Shown: positions 34,736-43,643 of the stretch, in pieces | How positions within the stretch are numbered: the stretch's first letter is position 1 | How the letters are laid out: every line of letters begins with the position of its first letter | NCBI GenBank assembly: GCA_948433295.1 | Contig: CAOJDT010000002.1 | Location: 1 to 63,714 of the forward strand | Length of the DNA: 63,714 nt | Direction: 5' to 3' | DNA from: an uncultured bacterium | Lineage (GTDB): Bacteria; Cyanobacteriota; Vampirovibrionia; Gastranaerophilales; Gastranaerophilaceae | Position numbers and translations under genes: made by a program | The notes under the pieces: model-generated | The model's database searches: none | What the model was told of the DNA's origin: nothing | Seen by the model: only the letters and a program-made list of their open reading frames with translations

Positions 34736-36391
34736 CTATACAACTTCCATAGGTTCAACCACAAAATCAATCAATGCAGGTCCATCAATTTCAAAAGCTT
34801 TTTTAAGGGCAGGAATAACTTCAGGTTCCGACGAAACTCTGGTTGCAGCTATACCGTAACTTTCCGCAAGCTTTACAAAATCAGGATTTGAAATCCGCGT
34901 TTCTGAATATCTTCCTTCACAAAATTTTTGCTGTAATTGTCTCACCATACCGAGATAACCGTTATTCAAAATAAGAATTTTTACGGGAAGATTATAATCA
35001 ATACATACCGCTATTTCCTGAGAATTCATCTGAAAAGAGCCGTCGCCCGAAATACATATTACAGGAACACGCCCGCCCGCAACCGATGCACCGATTGCCG
35101 CAGGAAGTCCGAACCCCATTGTTCCGGAGCCGCCTGAAGTTATAAATTTACCCGAAGATGAAAATTTATAATTTTGAGCCGTCCACATCTGATGCTGCCC
35201 GACTTCGGTCGCAACAACGAGATTCATATTTTTAGTAAATTCGTAAATTTTTTCAATAACTTCAAATGAATGAAGTTTATCCGATATTTTTTTATTAATT
35301 TTGTTTTTGGATTTTAAACTTCTTGCCTGTACCAGCCAATCTGCCTGATGCGGATTTTTAATAAAATTCCCTGACTTCAATTCGGAACACATTTCATCAA
35401 GAATATCCTTTGCATCACCGTTTAAACCTATGAAAGCAGGAATGATTCTTGAAATTTCATTTTGATTAATATCAAGTTGAATAAATTTACGACTCAATTG
35501 TTCCGCAGAAAAACAACAGGTAATCCTGTCATTGAATCTTGCGCCTATTGAAAAAATCAAATCACTTTCTCTGATTGCCTGATTCGCTGAATTTTGCCCG
35601 AAAATGCCAATCATACCGAGATAATTTTCACAATCCTGAGGATAAGCACCTAAAGCCATCATCGTACTTACAACTGGAATATTAAGAAGACGCGCAAATT
35701 CAATAAGTTCATTACTTGCTCCGGCTTGAACAACCCCTCCGCCTGCAACAATAAGAGGTCTTTCCGCATTACAAATTTCTTTTAAAGCGGAAATAATATC
35801 GGATTTCAAAGGTTTTGCCGACTGTATCGTATTTAAAACCGAGGCGGATGAAGAAATTTCACCCTCCTCAGTAAAAATATTTTTTGCCAAATCAACAACA
35901 ACAGGACCTTTTTTGCCTGACATAGCAATTTGAAAAGCTTTTTCAAGCACAGACTCCAGTTCTTGAACACTTTTAACCTGAAAATTTGCCTTGGTACAAG
36001 ATTTTGTCATATCAATAATATCAACTTCCTGAAAAGCGTCTTTTCCGATTAAATTTGCAGAAACCTGACCTGTTAAAACCACAAGCGGCGAGCCGTCAAG
36101 ATACGCGTTTGCAATACCAGTAACAGTATTTGTTGCACCCGGACCCGAAGTCACGAGCACAACCCCGCACTTTCCGCTTACTCTTGCATAACCCTCAGCC
36201 GCATGAACGGCAGATTGCTCATGGCGCACAAGATAATGCTTTATATTATTCTGATTATAAAGTTCATCATAAACACCCAATACAATTCCGCCCGGATAGC
36301 CGAATATTGTATCCGTACCTAAACGTTTAAGGGTATGTATTAATATTTTTGCACCTGATAAGGTAAGCGTTTTAGGCATAACAGCCTGCAT
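34736..36391 (-). CDS. ilvB: Acetolactate synthase large subunit
   Basis: 551-residue ThDP enzyme. Catalytic E58 lies in 'VRHEQSAVHAAEGYAR'. The FAD/central domain follows, and the ThDP-binding C-domain has 'GGSGTMGFGLPAAIGA' and 'ISGDGSFQMNSQE'. It condenses pyruvate to acetolactate in branched-chain amino acid synthesis. No small regulatory subunit (ilvN) is adjacent. Confidence 0.94.
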   Translation of the reverse strand: MQAVMPKTLTLSGAKILIHTLKRLGTDTIFGYPGGIVLGVYDELYNQNNIKHYLVRHEQSAVHAAEGYARVSGKCGVVLVTSGPGATNTVTGIANAYLDGSPLVVLTGQVSANLIGKDAFQEVDIIDMTKSCTKANFQVKSVQELESVLEKAFQIAMSGKKGPVVVDLAKNIFTEEGEISSSASVLNTIQSAKPLKSDIISALKEICNAERPLIVAGGGVVQAGASNELIEFARLLNIPVVSTMMALGAYPQDCENYLGMIGIFGQNSANQAIRESDLIFSIGARFNDRITCCFSAEQLSRKFIQLDINQNEISRIIPAFIGLNGDAKDILDEMCSELKSGNFIKNPHQADWLVQARSLKSKNKINKKISDKLHSFEVIEKIYEFTKNMNLVVATEVGQHQMWTAQNYKFSSSGKFITSGGSGTMGFGLPAAIGASVAGGRVPVICISGDGSFQMNSQEIAVCIDYNLPVKILILNNGYLGMVRQLQQKFCEGRYSETRISNPDFVKLAESYGIAATRVSSEPEVIPALKKAFEIDGPALIDFVVEPMEVV

Positions 36392-36434
36392 TATTTCTCC
36401 TGTCTTTTATTGGAATTTTAGATAAATAAGTTAA

Positions 36435-36749
36435 TTATTTACCTGTTTCCAATAAATCTTTCCATTGTTGTTTTTTAGTTTCGTAATTTTGTTTTCTTGC
36501 TTCTTGTCTTGCTTTAGCATCTGCTTGTTGTTTTTTCCAAGCTTCTTGTTGAGCTTTCTTTTCTTGTTCTCTTTTTTTTTGACGAGCTTCTGCTTCTTTT
36601 TTATTTGCTTCCATTTTTTTGTAAGCAGCTTCTTCTTTAGCTTGAATAGTATTCAACATATTAGAAACAGGACGTTTTGTTTCTGCAGCTTTTGCAGCAC
36701 CGATAGATAAAATTGATAAAGCCATTAACGACAATAAAAGTTTTTTCAT
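36435..36749 (-). CDS. Small exported Lys/Glu-rich coiled-coil protein
   Basis: 104 residues. A clean signal peptide (MKKLLLSLMALSILSIGAAKA) is followed by an almost uninterrupted charged helix (Glu, Lys, Gln, Ala-rich, about 45-100) that should form a coiled coil. Strong AAAGGAG ribosome binding site. Likely periplasmic; function unknown. Confidence 0.65.
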   Translation of the reverse strand: MKKLLLSLMALSILSIGAAKAAETKRPVSNMLNTIQAKEEAAYKKMEANKKEAEARQKKREQEKKAQQEAWKKQQADAKARQEARKQNYETKKQQWKDLLETGK

Positions 36750-36779
36750 TATTTTCTCCTTTCTTCGTAAAAAATTATA

Positions 36780-37481
36780 CTAAACACACTCATACATTTC
36801 AACAATTTTCGAAATACCGTCTTTTGCGACATTAAAAATTTCAATCATCTGTTGATATTCGTAAGGTTCACCTTCGGCAGTAGTTTGAAATTCAATAATT
36901 TTACCGCTTTTCGTAAGCACAACATTGCTGTCGACCTGTGCGTGAGAATCCTCTTCATAACACAAATCCAACAAAACTTCTCCGTCAATTATGCCCGCAG
37001 AAATTGCGGCAACAGGCTCAATTATGGGATTTTCTTGTAATTTTCCTTCGGCAAGAAGTTTATCAACGGCAATTTTTAATGCAAGAAATCCTCCGCAAAT
37101 ACTTGCTGTCCTTGTTCCGCCATCAGCCTGAATCACATCAGCGTCAATAGTAATCGTCAAATCAGGCATTTTAGTTAAATCAACACAAGCCCTGAGACTT
37201 CTGCCGATGAGTCTTTGAATTTCCTGAGTTCTGCCCGAAACTTTTGAACGTTCTCTCTGGCAACGGGTATTGGTCGATGACGGCAGGAGTGAATATTCTG
37301 CGGTAAGCCATCCTCTTGAATCCTCTTTATCCATCCATTTAGGTTTGCCTGTTTCCACCGACGCCGTTGTAATTACACGGGTGTCGCCAAATTCCACAAG
37401 CACCGAACCCAATGCGTTTTTTGTAAAATCTTTTGTAAATTTAATTTCTCTCAACTGGTTATTTTTTCTGTCAGTTCTCAT
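36780..37481 (-). CDS. rph: Ribonuclease PH
   Basis: 233-residue phosphorolytic 3'-5' exoribonuclease for tRNA 3' ends. Family words 'MRTDRKNNQLREIKF', 'GSVLVEFGDTRVITTASVE', 'EIQRLIGRSLRACVDL' and 'TITIDADVIQADGGTRTASI' are all present. It lies 5 bp after a small zinc-ribbon-like gene in a leftward group. Confidence 0.96.
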   Translation of the reverse strand: MRTDRKNNQLREIKFTKDFTKNALGSVLVEFGDTRVITTASVETGKPKWMDKEDSRGWLTAEYSLLPSSTNTRCQRERSKVSGRTQEIQRLIGRSLRACVDLTKMPDLTITIDADVIQADGGTRTASICGGFLALKIAVDKLLAEGKLQENPIIEPVAAISAGIIDGEVLLDLCYEEDSHAQVDSNVVLTKSGKIIEFQTTAEGEPYEYQQMIEIFNVAKDGISKIVEMYECV

Positions 37482-37486
37482 AATTT

Positions 37487-37711
37487 TTATCCTTTATAAT
37501 CATAGTCCCACATATAAATTTGTCCGCAATACTTACACACTGCATGTTCATTCATAAATTGCAAATCAGGTATAAAAGTATATCCGTCTACCGTAATTTC
37601 TATTTCGTTCTTTGCATTATAACGCTGTTCGAAATGTCTTGCGCCCTTATAGTCGGGTGAAAACATCAGTTCAAACTTATCTTTTGATTTGCAAAGTTTA
37701 CAAATAAACAT
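37487..37711 (-). CDS. Small protein with two CxxC motifs (zinc-ribbon-like)
   Basis: 74 residues with CKLC at the N-terminus and CKYCGQIYMW near the C-terminus, a spacing that suits a four-cysteine metal site. The acidic middle has no known motif. It sits between a membrane protein gene (1-nt overlap) and rph. Function unknown. Confidence 0.6.
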   Translation of the reverse strand: MFICKLCKSKDKFELMFSPDYKGARHFEQRYNAKNEIEITVDGYTFIPDLQFMNEHAVCKYCGQIYMWDYDYKG

Positions 37712-38673
37712 TATTCGCGCTCTTTTCTGCCTGATTTTTTAGCCGACTTTTTAACAGGCTTGTGTTCCTGCCTTTCATTATCGGTATTAAGAGCCTTATA
37801 CCACAAAGTCCAGCAAATACTTCTGAGCGGAAGCGTAAAACCTGTTACAACGAAAAACGGTATCTGATAAACAAGTCCTTGCGCTATTTTTGCCGGAGTA
37901 AGAATATCGGTTTTAGGATTTATATTAATAAGCCAATTGTTAAATCCGTCCAGAGGAACATTCGCCGCAACCCACGATTCTACGGGATTGGTCAAAAGTT
38001 CCGTTACACGAATTAAATCAAAAAACACCGAAAAACCTTTGACAAACAAAAAATAAGTAAAAAATGCCAGAATACACATTAAAATAAATGTTTTTGCAAA
38101 ATTACCTTTAATTATGCACAAGCTTCGTTTAAAACATCCGATAATTGAGGTTTCGGGTTCAAAAACAAACACCTGAAATACAAGTATAAAATATACAAAA
38201 AAGACTGCACCGATTACAATAAAAAACGGTAATACAGCAAGCAGCCCCATCAAACTTATGACAAACCATAATCCCACAAACTTGAACGTATGCTGTGTAA
38301 CAAGAGCATTATGCGCAGGAAAATCATAAACTTTTCCGACCTGCATTGCACTTTCTGCCATTGAGTTTAATGCACCAAATGCAACCAGATAATCCCAGAA
38401 TGCTTTTAAAAATATAATCATTCCTGGAACCGTAATCAGAATTACACACCACAGAACAGTCGTCGGATTGTTAAAAGCGGGAGACTTTTCGATTAATGCA
38501 GGTAAATTCTGAGTATACCAGACAGATAGCCCCAGAATTAAGCCTAAACCCAAGACCTGTCCCAACACAGGGAAAGCCATGTATTGAGTAAATTTTACAA
38601 AATTTGTACAATAAATCCTTATACCATCTGCAAGAATTGCAAATATATTAGTATTAGATTTGACTTTTGACAT
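37711..38673 (-). CDS. Polytopic membrane protein of unknown function
   Basis: 320 residues from ATG 38673, chosen for its GGAGAG ribosome binding site. About six membrane helices (for example 'GLGLILGLSVWY', 'LLAVLPFFIVIGAVFFVYFI', 'FILMCILAFFTYFLFVKGF') with a Lys/Arg-rich tail. The layout, with 'ETSIIGCFKRSLCIIKGNF' between helices, resembles DUF-type bacterial membrane proteins of the glycerophosphodiesterase-membrane-domain kind. No catalytic motif visible. Confidence 0.6.
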   Translation of the reverse strand: MSKVKSNTNIFAILADGIRIYCTNFVKFTQYMAFPVLGQVLGLGLILGLSVWYTQNLPALIEKSPAFNNPTTVLWCVILITVPGMIIFLKAFWDYLVAFGALNSMAESAMQVGKVYDFPAHNALVTQHTFKFVGLWFVISLMGLLAVLPFFIVIGAVFFVYFILVFQVFVFEPETSIIGCFKRSLCIIKGNFAKTFILMCILAFFTYFLFVKGFSVFFDLIRVTELLTNPVESWVAANVPLDGFNNWLININPKTDILTPAKIAQGLVYQIPFFVVTGFTLPLRSICWTLWYKALNTDNERQEHKPVKKSAKKSGRKERE

Positions 38674-38684
38674 ATACTCTCCTT

Positions 38685-38712
38685 TTGAAAAAATCACACT
38701 TTTATGTATAAT
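38685..38712 (+). promoter_or_regulatory. Promoter of the PHP phosphatase gene
   Basis: TTGAAA (38685-38690), 16 bp and TATAAT (38707-38712). This argues against the in-frame ATG at 38704, which lies inside the promoter. Confidence 0.6.
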
Positions 38713-38742
38713 AATTTTATTACAAATAAATTAAAAAAAACA

Positions 38743-39372
38743 ATGACGAATTACAAAGAATTAATTAAACACTTTACCGAATCGGATTATCACGAAAATA
38801 AGGTTAACCTTCACATACACACGACCTATTCAGACGGACGCGGTGACTTTCGGGATTTAATAAAACAGGCAAAAGAAAAAGGTTACAAAAAAATAGCAAT
38901 ATCCGACCACAATACCGTTAACGGATACCTTGAAAACGGAATTGATGAAATAGTTATTCCCGCCGTTGAATTCGATGTCTGGTGCGGTTATGTATTTTTA
39001 CACCTTCTGGGTTACGGGATTGATGTTAATAACAAAGAGTTACAAGCTTTCTGCGCAAAATCAAAACGCGAAACCGAACTTGATATCATAAGAATTTTCT
39101 CACAACGCAATATTAAAAAACTCATCAACGCAATTCATAATGCCGGTGGAATAGCAGTACTTGCCCACCCAGCTTGTTGTTGGGCACTAAATCATGAACA
39201 TTTTGTGAAAAAATTAATCTCATACGGACTTGACGGAATTGAAGTATATTATCCGTATAAGCGCCATCGCGGAATTATAAAATTCGCGACAGCGCATAAA
39301 ATTGAACAAATCGCAGACAAATACAATCTTATCAAAACAGGCGGGACTGATTTGCATGATTATAACTTATAA
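38743..39372 (+). CDS. PHP-domain phosphoesterase
   Basis: 209 residues from ATG 38743. Metal-binding PHP motifs are 'VNLHIHTTYSDGRG', 'IAISDHNTVNGY', 'IPAVEFDVW', 'AVLAHPACCW' and 'TGGTDLHD'. The compact size fits 3',5'-nucleoside bisphosphate phosphatase or 5'-3' RNase (YciV/RNase AM) relatives. No Shine-Dalgarno sequence precedes it, only an A-rich leader. Its end overlaps the convergent prepilin gene by 13 bp. Confidence 0.82.
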   Translation: MTNYKELIKHFTESDYHENKVNLHIHTTYSDGRGDFRDLIKQAKEKGYKKIAISDHNTVNGYLENGIDEIVIPAVEFDVWCGYVFLHLLGYGIDVNNKELQAFCAKSKRETELDIIRIFSQRNIKKLINAIHNAGGIAVLAHPACCWALNHEHFVKKLISYGLDGIEVYYPYKRHRGIIKFATAHKIEQIADKYNLIKTGGTDLHDYNL

Positions 39373-40052
39373 GGATAATCCTTTTTAAATTCCCAGTTGT
39401 CTATTTCTAAAAGACTTGAACACCAGTAACCGCTTAATTTACAATCAGCCAAAGCTTTTTCTCTGGTATTTGCACTTCCTTTTCTATTTGTGCCGTATGT
39501 ACAAAATGCTTTTTTATCACTACCACAATAACCTTCTCTGGTATTTTTTGATAGACATATTAAAAATACAAATTGATCAATACCCGTTGTATTTGGATTT
39601 TTATAACCGTTTACATCAAATCGTATATCCATACAACCACCGTTAGAAAATGAAAACATTGAACCGTCCGCAAGATAAACGGTTGTATGGGTACCGCTTT
39701 TATTTCCTTCTTCGTCTACACTATTCTGTCCGTCAGTAATAGAGGTATACTTTATATATGGAGCGAGATAAGTCATAAAAAAGTCCTTTGACACTTTACC
39801 ATTCGCCTCACAATCATAGTCTCCGTCGTCATCCAATAATGTATCTGATTTGACCCATTCTTTTGAATCACCGTTCACCGACTCACTAAATCTTATTGCC
39901 TGTTCCATAGTAGAAACAAACTTCTTTAACCTTGAAGAAGCCTCGACTTTTTTGTAATGACCAACAACAGAAGGAAGTGTCAGCGCTGCGACAACGCCGA
40001 TTATGCCAAGCGTGATTAGAACTTCGGCTAAAGTGAATGCAAATTTTCTCAT
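39360..40052 (-). CDS. Prepilin-like protein, HTH-paired class
   Basis: 230 residues from ATG 40052, which has AAGGAG 7 bases upstream. The leader MRKFA precedes FTLAEVLITLGIIG with Glu at +5. The ectodomain has 'YLADGSMFSF', 'RFDVNGYKNPNTTGID' and several Cys, and ends 'EIDNWEFKKDYPYKL'. It is divergent from a small HTH gene. The promoter TTGTCC-17-TATACT (40127-40099 on this strand) has its -35 over the HTH start codon. Confidence 0.87.
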   Translation of the reverse strand: MRKFAFTLAEVLITLGIIGVVAALTLPSVVGHYKKVEASSRLKKFVSTMEQAIRFSESVNGDSKEWVKSDTLLDDDGDYDCEANGKVSKDFFMTYLAPYIKYTSITDGQNSVDEEGNKSGTHTTVYLADGSMFSFSNGGCMDIRFDVNGYKNPNTTGIDQFVFLICLSKNTREGYCGSDKKAFCTYGTNRKGSANTREKALADCKLSGYWCSSLLEIDNWEFKKDYPYKL

Positions 40053-40068
40053 AATAATCTCCTTCATT

Positions 40069-40106
40069 TTGCTAGTAACACTAGTTGTAATAATTGCTAG
40101 TATAGC
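40069..40106. promoter_or_regulatory. Candidate operator: repeated TTGCTAGTA and CTAGT palindrome
   Basis: TTGCTAGTA occurs at 40069-40077 and 40094-40102 as a direct repeat 25 bp apart. CTAGTAACACTAG (40072-40084) and GCTAGTATAGC (40096-40106) are inverted repeats. The second covers the prepilin -10 box. All lie in the 67 bp between prepilin and HTH genes. Confidence 0.55.
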
Positions 40107-40119
40107 TAACAATTTTTAA

Positions 40120-40335
40120 ATGGACAAGGTTTATTTACAAAAATTTGCAAAAAATTTAAAAAAACTAAGAAAAGAACGCGGACTGACTCAGGATGACATG
40201 GCAGTTTCCGAGCAAATCTCGCGTTCTATGATTAGTTTGATTGAAATTGCAAAAACAGATTTGACTGTTTCTAAAGTTAAAATAATTGCAGATACATTAA
40301 AAGTTCACCCGAAAGAACTTTTTGATTTTGAATAG
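40120..40335 (+). CDS. XRE-family HTH regulator, divergent from a prepilin gene
   Basis: 71-residue Cro/C1-type HTH: 'NLKKLRKERGLTQDDMAVSE' then 'QISRSMISLIEIAKTDLTVS'. There is no Shine-Dalgarno sequence; the nearest -10-like TATAGC (40101-40106) is 13 nt from the ATG. Paired with the prepilin gene across an operator-like repeat cluster. Confidence 0.85.
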   Translation: MDKVYLQKFAKNLKKLRKERGLTQDDMAVSEQISRSMISLIEIAKTDLTVSKVKIIADTLKVHPKELFDFE

Positions 40336-40337
40336 TA

Positions 40338-40832
40338 TTAAAGATTCAAAACTTTTTTTGCTTTTTCTACCACTACTTTTTTATCTAATGTCTCAAGATA
40401 ATCTTTTATTTTCTGAACGTTAGGGGGCATTGGAGAATTACTCCATCCTTTACGGTGATTATTGTTATGCCCATCGAATAAATCTCTATGCATTTTTAAC
40501 GTACTTTTTTTCGTTCCAAGAGCTTCAGCTGCAAGTGACAATGCCCTATCCTGACTTTGAGTCGGATATAACGAGTCATGTTCATAGTAACTAAAGCAGA
40601 AAGCCACGAGTAACACATTGTCACGAACTTTTTCATCAAGCTTATCATACGTTCTGGTTTTCCTTTCTTTTATCGGCTCATAAATAAATGAATCTTGACA
40701 TTTGGAAATTTGATTTTCTAATTTTACATACATGTCTAAAAAATATTTACTGCTTATAAACTCAGAATTCAAAATTGCATCTTGTTGAGCCTTTAATACT
40801 GTTTCTTTTAAGTCATTCAAAAATTCTTTCAT
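40338..40832 (-). CDS. Hypothetical protein, possible DNA-binding segment
   Basis: 164 residues. The second half reads 'LSLAAEALGTKKSTLKMHRD' then 'LFDGHNNNHRKGW', a pattern like the helical N-terminal modules of some HNH/restriction-type proteins (LG...TLKxxRDxFD...RKGW). The nuclease part itself is absent. Convergent with the HTH gene (2-bp gap). The family link is weak. Confidence 0.5.
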   Translation of the reverse strand: MKEFLNDLKETVLKAQQDAILNSEFISSKYFLDMYVKLENQISKCQDSFIYEPIKERKTRTYDKLDEKVRDNVLLVAFCFSYYEHDSLYPTQSQDRALSLAAEALGTKKSTLKMHRDLFDGHNNNHRKGWSNSPMPPNVQKIKDYLETLDKKVVVEKAKKVLNL

Positions 40833-40910
40833 GCTATCTCCTTTACATGAATAGAATAACCTTTATTCAACAAAATGTCAATATCATTTTCTAAAATGCA
40901 TTTCATTTTA

Positions 40911-41997
40911 TCATGCATTTTGTTTCAAATAAGCCTCAATGAATCCGTCTAAATCACCATCCATGACAGAATCTACATTACCGACTTCAAACCCTGTTCT
41001 ATGATCTTTTACCATTTTATACGGATGGAATACATACGAACGAATTTGCGAACCGAAGTTTATATCAAAGTTTTCGCCCTTCAATTCAGCCAGTTTCTTT
41101 TCATGTTCAGTCTGACGAATTGCCAGTAATTTTGATGCAAGGATTTGCATGGCATTTTCTTTGTTCTGCAATTGTGAACGTTCCTGCTGACATTTTACGA
41201 CAATTCCTGTCGGTTTGTGCAAAATCCTTACTGCAGTCTCAACTTTGTTAACATTCTGTCCGCCTGCACCGCCTGAGCGCATTGTATCAACTTCCAAATC
41301 TTCGGGCGGTATAACAATAGATTTTTCAAAATCTGCTATTATCGGCGAAACCTCAAGTGAGGCAAAACTTGTCTGACGCTTTCCGTTTGCATTAAACGGA
41401 GAAATTCTTACAAGTCTGTGAACCCCTTTTTCAGCTTTTGCATAACCAAAAGCGTATTTTCCTGTAATTTTTATTGTTGCGGATTTAATTCCCGCCTCAT
41501 CACCATCTAGTTTATCCAGCAAATCAACATGCCAGCCACGACCTTCTGCCCAACGCATGTACATCCTAAGAAGCATACTTGCCCAATCTTGAGCATCTGT
41601 ACCGCCTGCACCCGCATTAATAGTTAAAATCGAATCAGCTTCATCATACTCACCACTCAACATAAGACGAATTTCAAACTTATCAAGTTCACTTTCCATA
41701 GCCGAAACCCGTTCAAAACTTTCTTTTATAAGGTCTTCATCCTGAATCTCCAGTGCTACTTCCGCATCATCAATTGACGATTGCCAGCAGTCAAGAAGTG
41801 ACAAATTTTCTTTTACCTCTTTTATTTCAGCACCGAGTTTCGAAACCTTATTTTTATCAGCCCAGACATCGGGAGACTGCATTTCGGATTCTAATTTTTC
41901 GAGCTTACCTGACAGCGAGGCGTAGTCAAAGACACTCCTTCGCGCTCTTAACACGAGGTTTTACGTTATTCAAAAGCTGCTTTAATTCTGTTTCCAT
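40911..41997 (-). CDS. prfB: Peptide chain release factor 2, with programmed +1 frameshift
   Basis: The gene starts at ATG 41997 ([11 protein letters not shown]...) and after 23 codons reaches CTT TGA (stop at 41928-41926). An internal AAGGAG lies just upstream, and CTTTGAC is the classical RF2 slip site. A +1 shift continues into [11 protein letters not shown] and gives about 361 residues. GGQ ('[17 protein letters not shown]') and the SPF stop-codon tripeptide ('[11 protein letters not shown]') are present. RF2 reads UGA/UAA, so low RF2 raises frameshifting. Confidence 0.96.
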
Positions 41998-42021
41998 AAC
42001 GCAATTATACTACAAAATTAT

Positions 42022-43590
42022 TTAATCTACAATCTTAATTCTGCCGTCGTCAATCAAATCAACAGGTTCGGTATGACGTCTGAAATGATTTTCCACACAG
42101 ACCGTAAGGTCAAAATCATTAATTTTCTCTGCCTGATTAATTTTATTCAGCATATCAAAATTATCACCGCCCATAGCGAGGTAATCATTTATAGAAACCT
42201 TGTATGTCTTGTCGGTACGAGGGTTGTTGATATCAATAACCTCTTCCTGTCCGTCTTTATTGATAAATTTCAAATCTTTAAGTTCACCCTCTTTTGAAAC
42301 AGTATACTTCAAGCCGGAAACATAAATTAATCCCGGTTTATTGTTTCGATTTTTGAAAGAACGAGCACCGAATTTAATCGCATCAACGATTTCTTTTTCG
42401 GTATAATTAACGTCAACAATTTTGTTTTTGAACGGCGAAATTTCGGAAATTGTTCTTGTATCAACTCTTCCTTTTTCTAAGGTACCTCTGAGTAATGCGG
42501 CAGAAATCATCGAAATTTCGCAGCCTGTATCTTCTTTAATCGAATCCATTACAAAATTTGCCAGAGGACTTGTTTCTATCAAGTCATTTTTCATAATCGG
42601 CGGGGCAGTTCTAATAGTACCTACGACTTCGGGTTTTCCGAGAATAGTATCGAAAATATGTCTTGCTGCTGCGTTTCTGCTAAACGGACGCGTTGATTCC
42701 ACGTTATTTTGAACCTTTTGAATTACACCGTTTTTATCAAATACGAGATTCAAGACTCCGAAGAATTTACCGTCGCGTCCTGCTTGTGTAATAACAACAG
42801 GTTCGCCTGATTTTGAATATAAGAGATTTTCCCCGTCCTGAACATCTTTTACGAGGTTATGCGAGTGTCCGCCCAGAATAACGTCTAAACCGTCTGTCTC
42901 GGTGGCAATTCTTCTATCGTAACCGTATCCGCAGTGGGATAACAATATAATTTTATTTACACCTTGAGATTTTAATTTATCAACTTCACTCTGAACCATT
43001 TTAATTGTTTCATCAATATTAGCAGGTGTAATATTTTTATCGGTAAAGGATTTTCCGTATTTTAAACGGGTTAACAAATCTGTAGGAACAGTACCGATAA
43101 TGCCGTATTTATTACCGTTATGTTCTTCTACGAGAGAGGATTTAACATAATCACGGAAATTATCATTATTATCTTTTGATTTCAAATTGCAGGCAAGCAG
43201 ATTATACGGCAGGGATTTGAAAACTCCGTGCATATCCTGAGGTTTTACGTCGCACTCATGGTTTCCGACGGCAGAAGCTGTAACTCCTATAAATTTCATA
43301 AACGTAGCCGCAACTTTATTAATCAAATTATCTTCTCCGAGCATAATATCACCCGAAGCAAGCTTCAATTTATCAACATTTTGAGAAGGAACAAATCTGT
43401 CATAAGCCTGCGCTGCAGTAATTGTCCTCTCCATATTTATTGCTCTTCCGTGAAAATCGTTGACGTAAAAAATACTTGTATTGGTGTACCCCGAACCGTT
43501 CGGCTGTTTATTAGCTGCCTGAGAATTGTTCTGCCTTAAATAAGTTGCTATTAAATTTGTCGGTCTTGAGGTTAATACAGGATTCGTCAT
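42022..43590 (-). CDS. 5'-nucleotidase/metallophosphatase (UshA-like), apparently without signal peptide
   Basis: 522 residues. The metallophosphoesterase domain has 'FYVNDFHGRA' (D45, H47), 'ASGDIMLGED', 'ASAVGNHECD', 'ILLSHCGYG' and 'VILGGHSHN'. The C-terminal 5'-nucleotidase domain (about 310-510) has 'ETSPLANFVMDSI' and 'YLAMGGDNFDML'. These enzymes are usually periplasmic, but the N-terminus here is polar with no signal peptide. Substrate unknown. Confidence 0.88.
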   Translation of the reverse strand: MTNPVLTSRPTNLIATYLRQNNSQAANKQPNGSGYTNTSIFYVNDFHGRAINMERTITAAQAYDRFVPSQNVDKLKLASGDIMLGEDNLINKVAATFMKFIGVTASAVGNHECDVKPQDMHGVFKSLPYNLLACNLKSKDNNDNFRDYVKSSLVEEHNGNKYGIIGTVPTDLLTRLKYGKSFTDKNITPANIDETIKMVQSEVDKLKSQGVNKIILLSHCGYGYDRRIATETDGLDVILGGHSHNLVKDVQDGENLLYSKSGEPVVITQAGRDGKFFGVLNLVFDKNGVIQKVQNNVESTRPFSRNAAARHIFDTILGKPEVVGTIRTAPPIMKNDLIETSPLANFVMDSIKEDTGCEISMISAALLRGTLEKGRVDTRTISEISPFKNKIVDVNYTEKEIVDAIKFGARSFKNRNNKPGLIYVSGLKYTVSKEGELKDLKFINKDGQEEVIDINNPRTDKTYKVSINDYLAMGGDNFDMLNKINQAEKINDFDLTVCVENHFRRHTEPVDLIDDGRIKIVD

Positions 43591-43643
43591 TTATTCAGTC
43601 CCTCTATCTAAAAGTTCCTGAAAATTTATTTTTGCGCAATCAT

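Noticed and set aside
38704-38742. PHP gene start at ATG 38704
   Set aside because: That ATG lies within the promoter's -10 region, so it cannot be on the mRNA.
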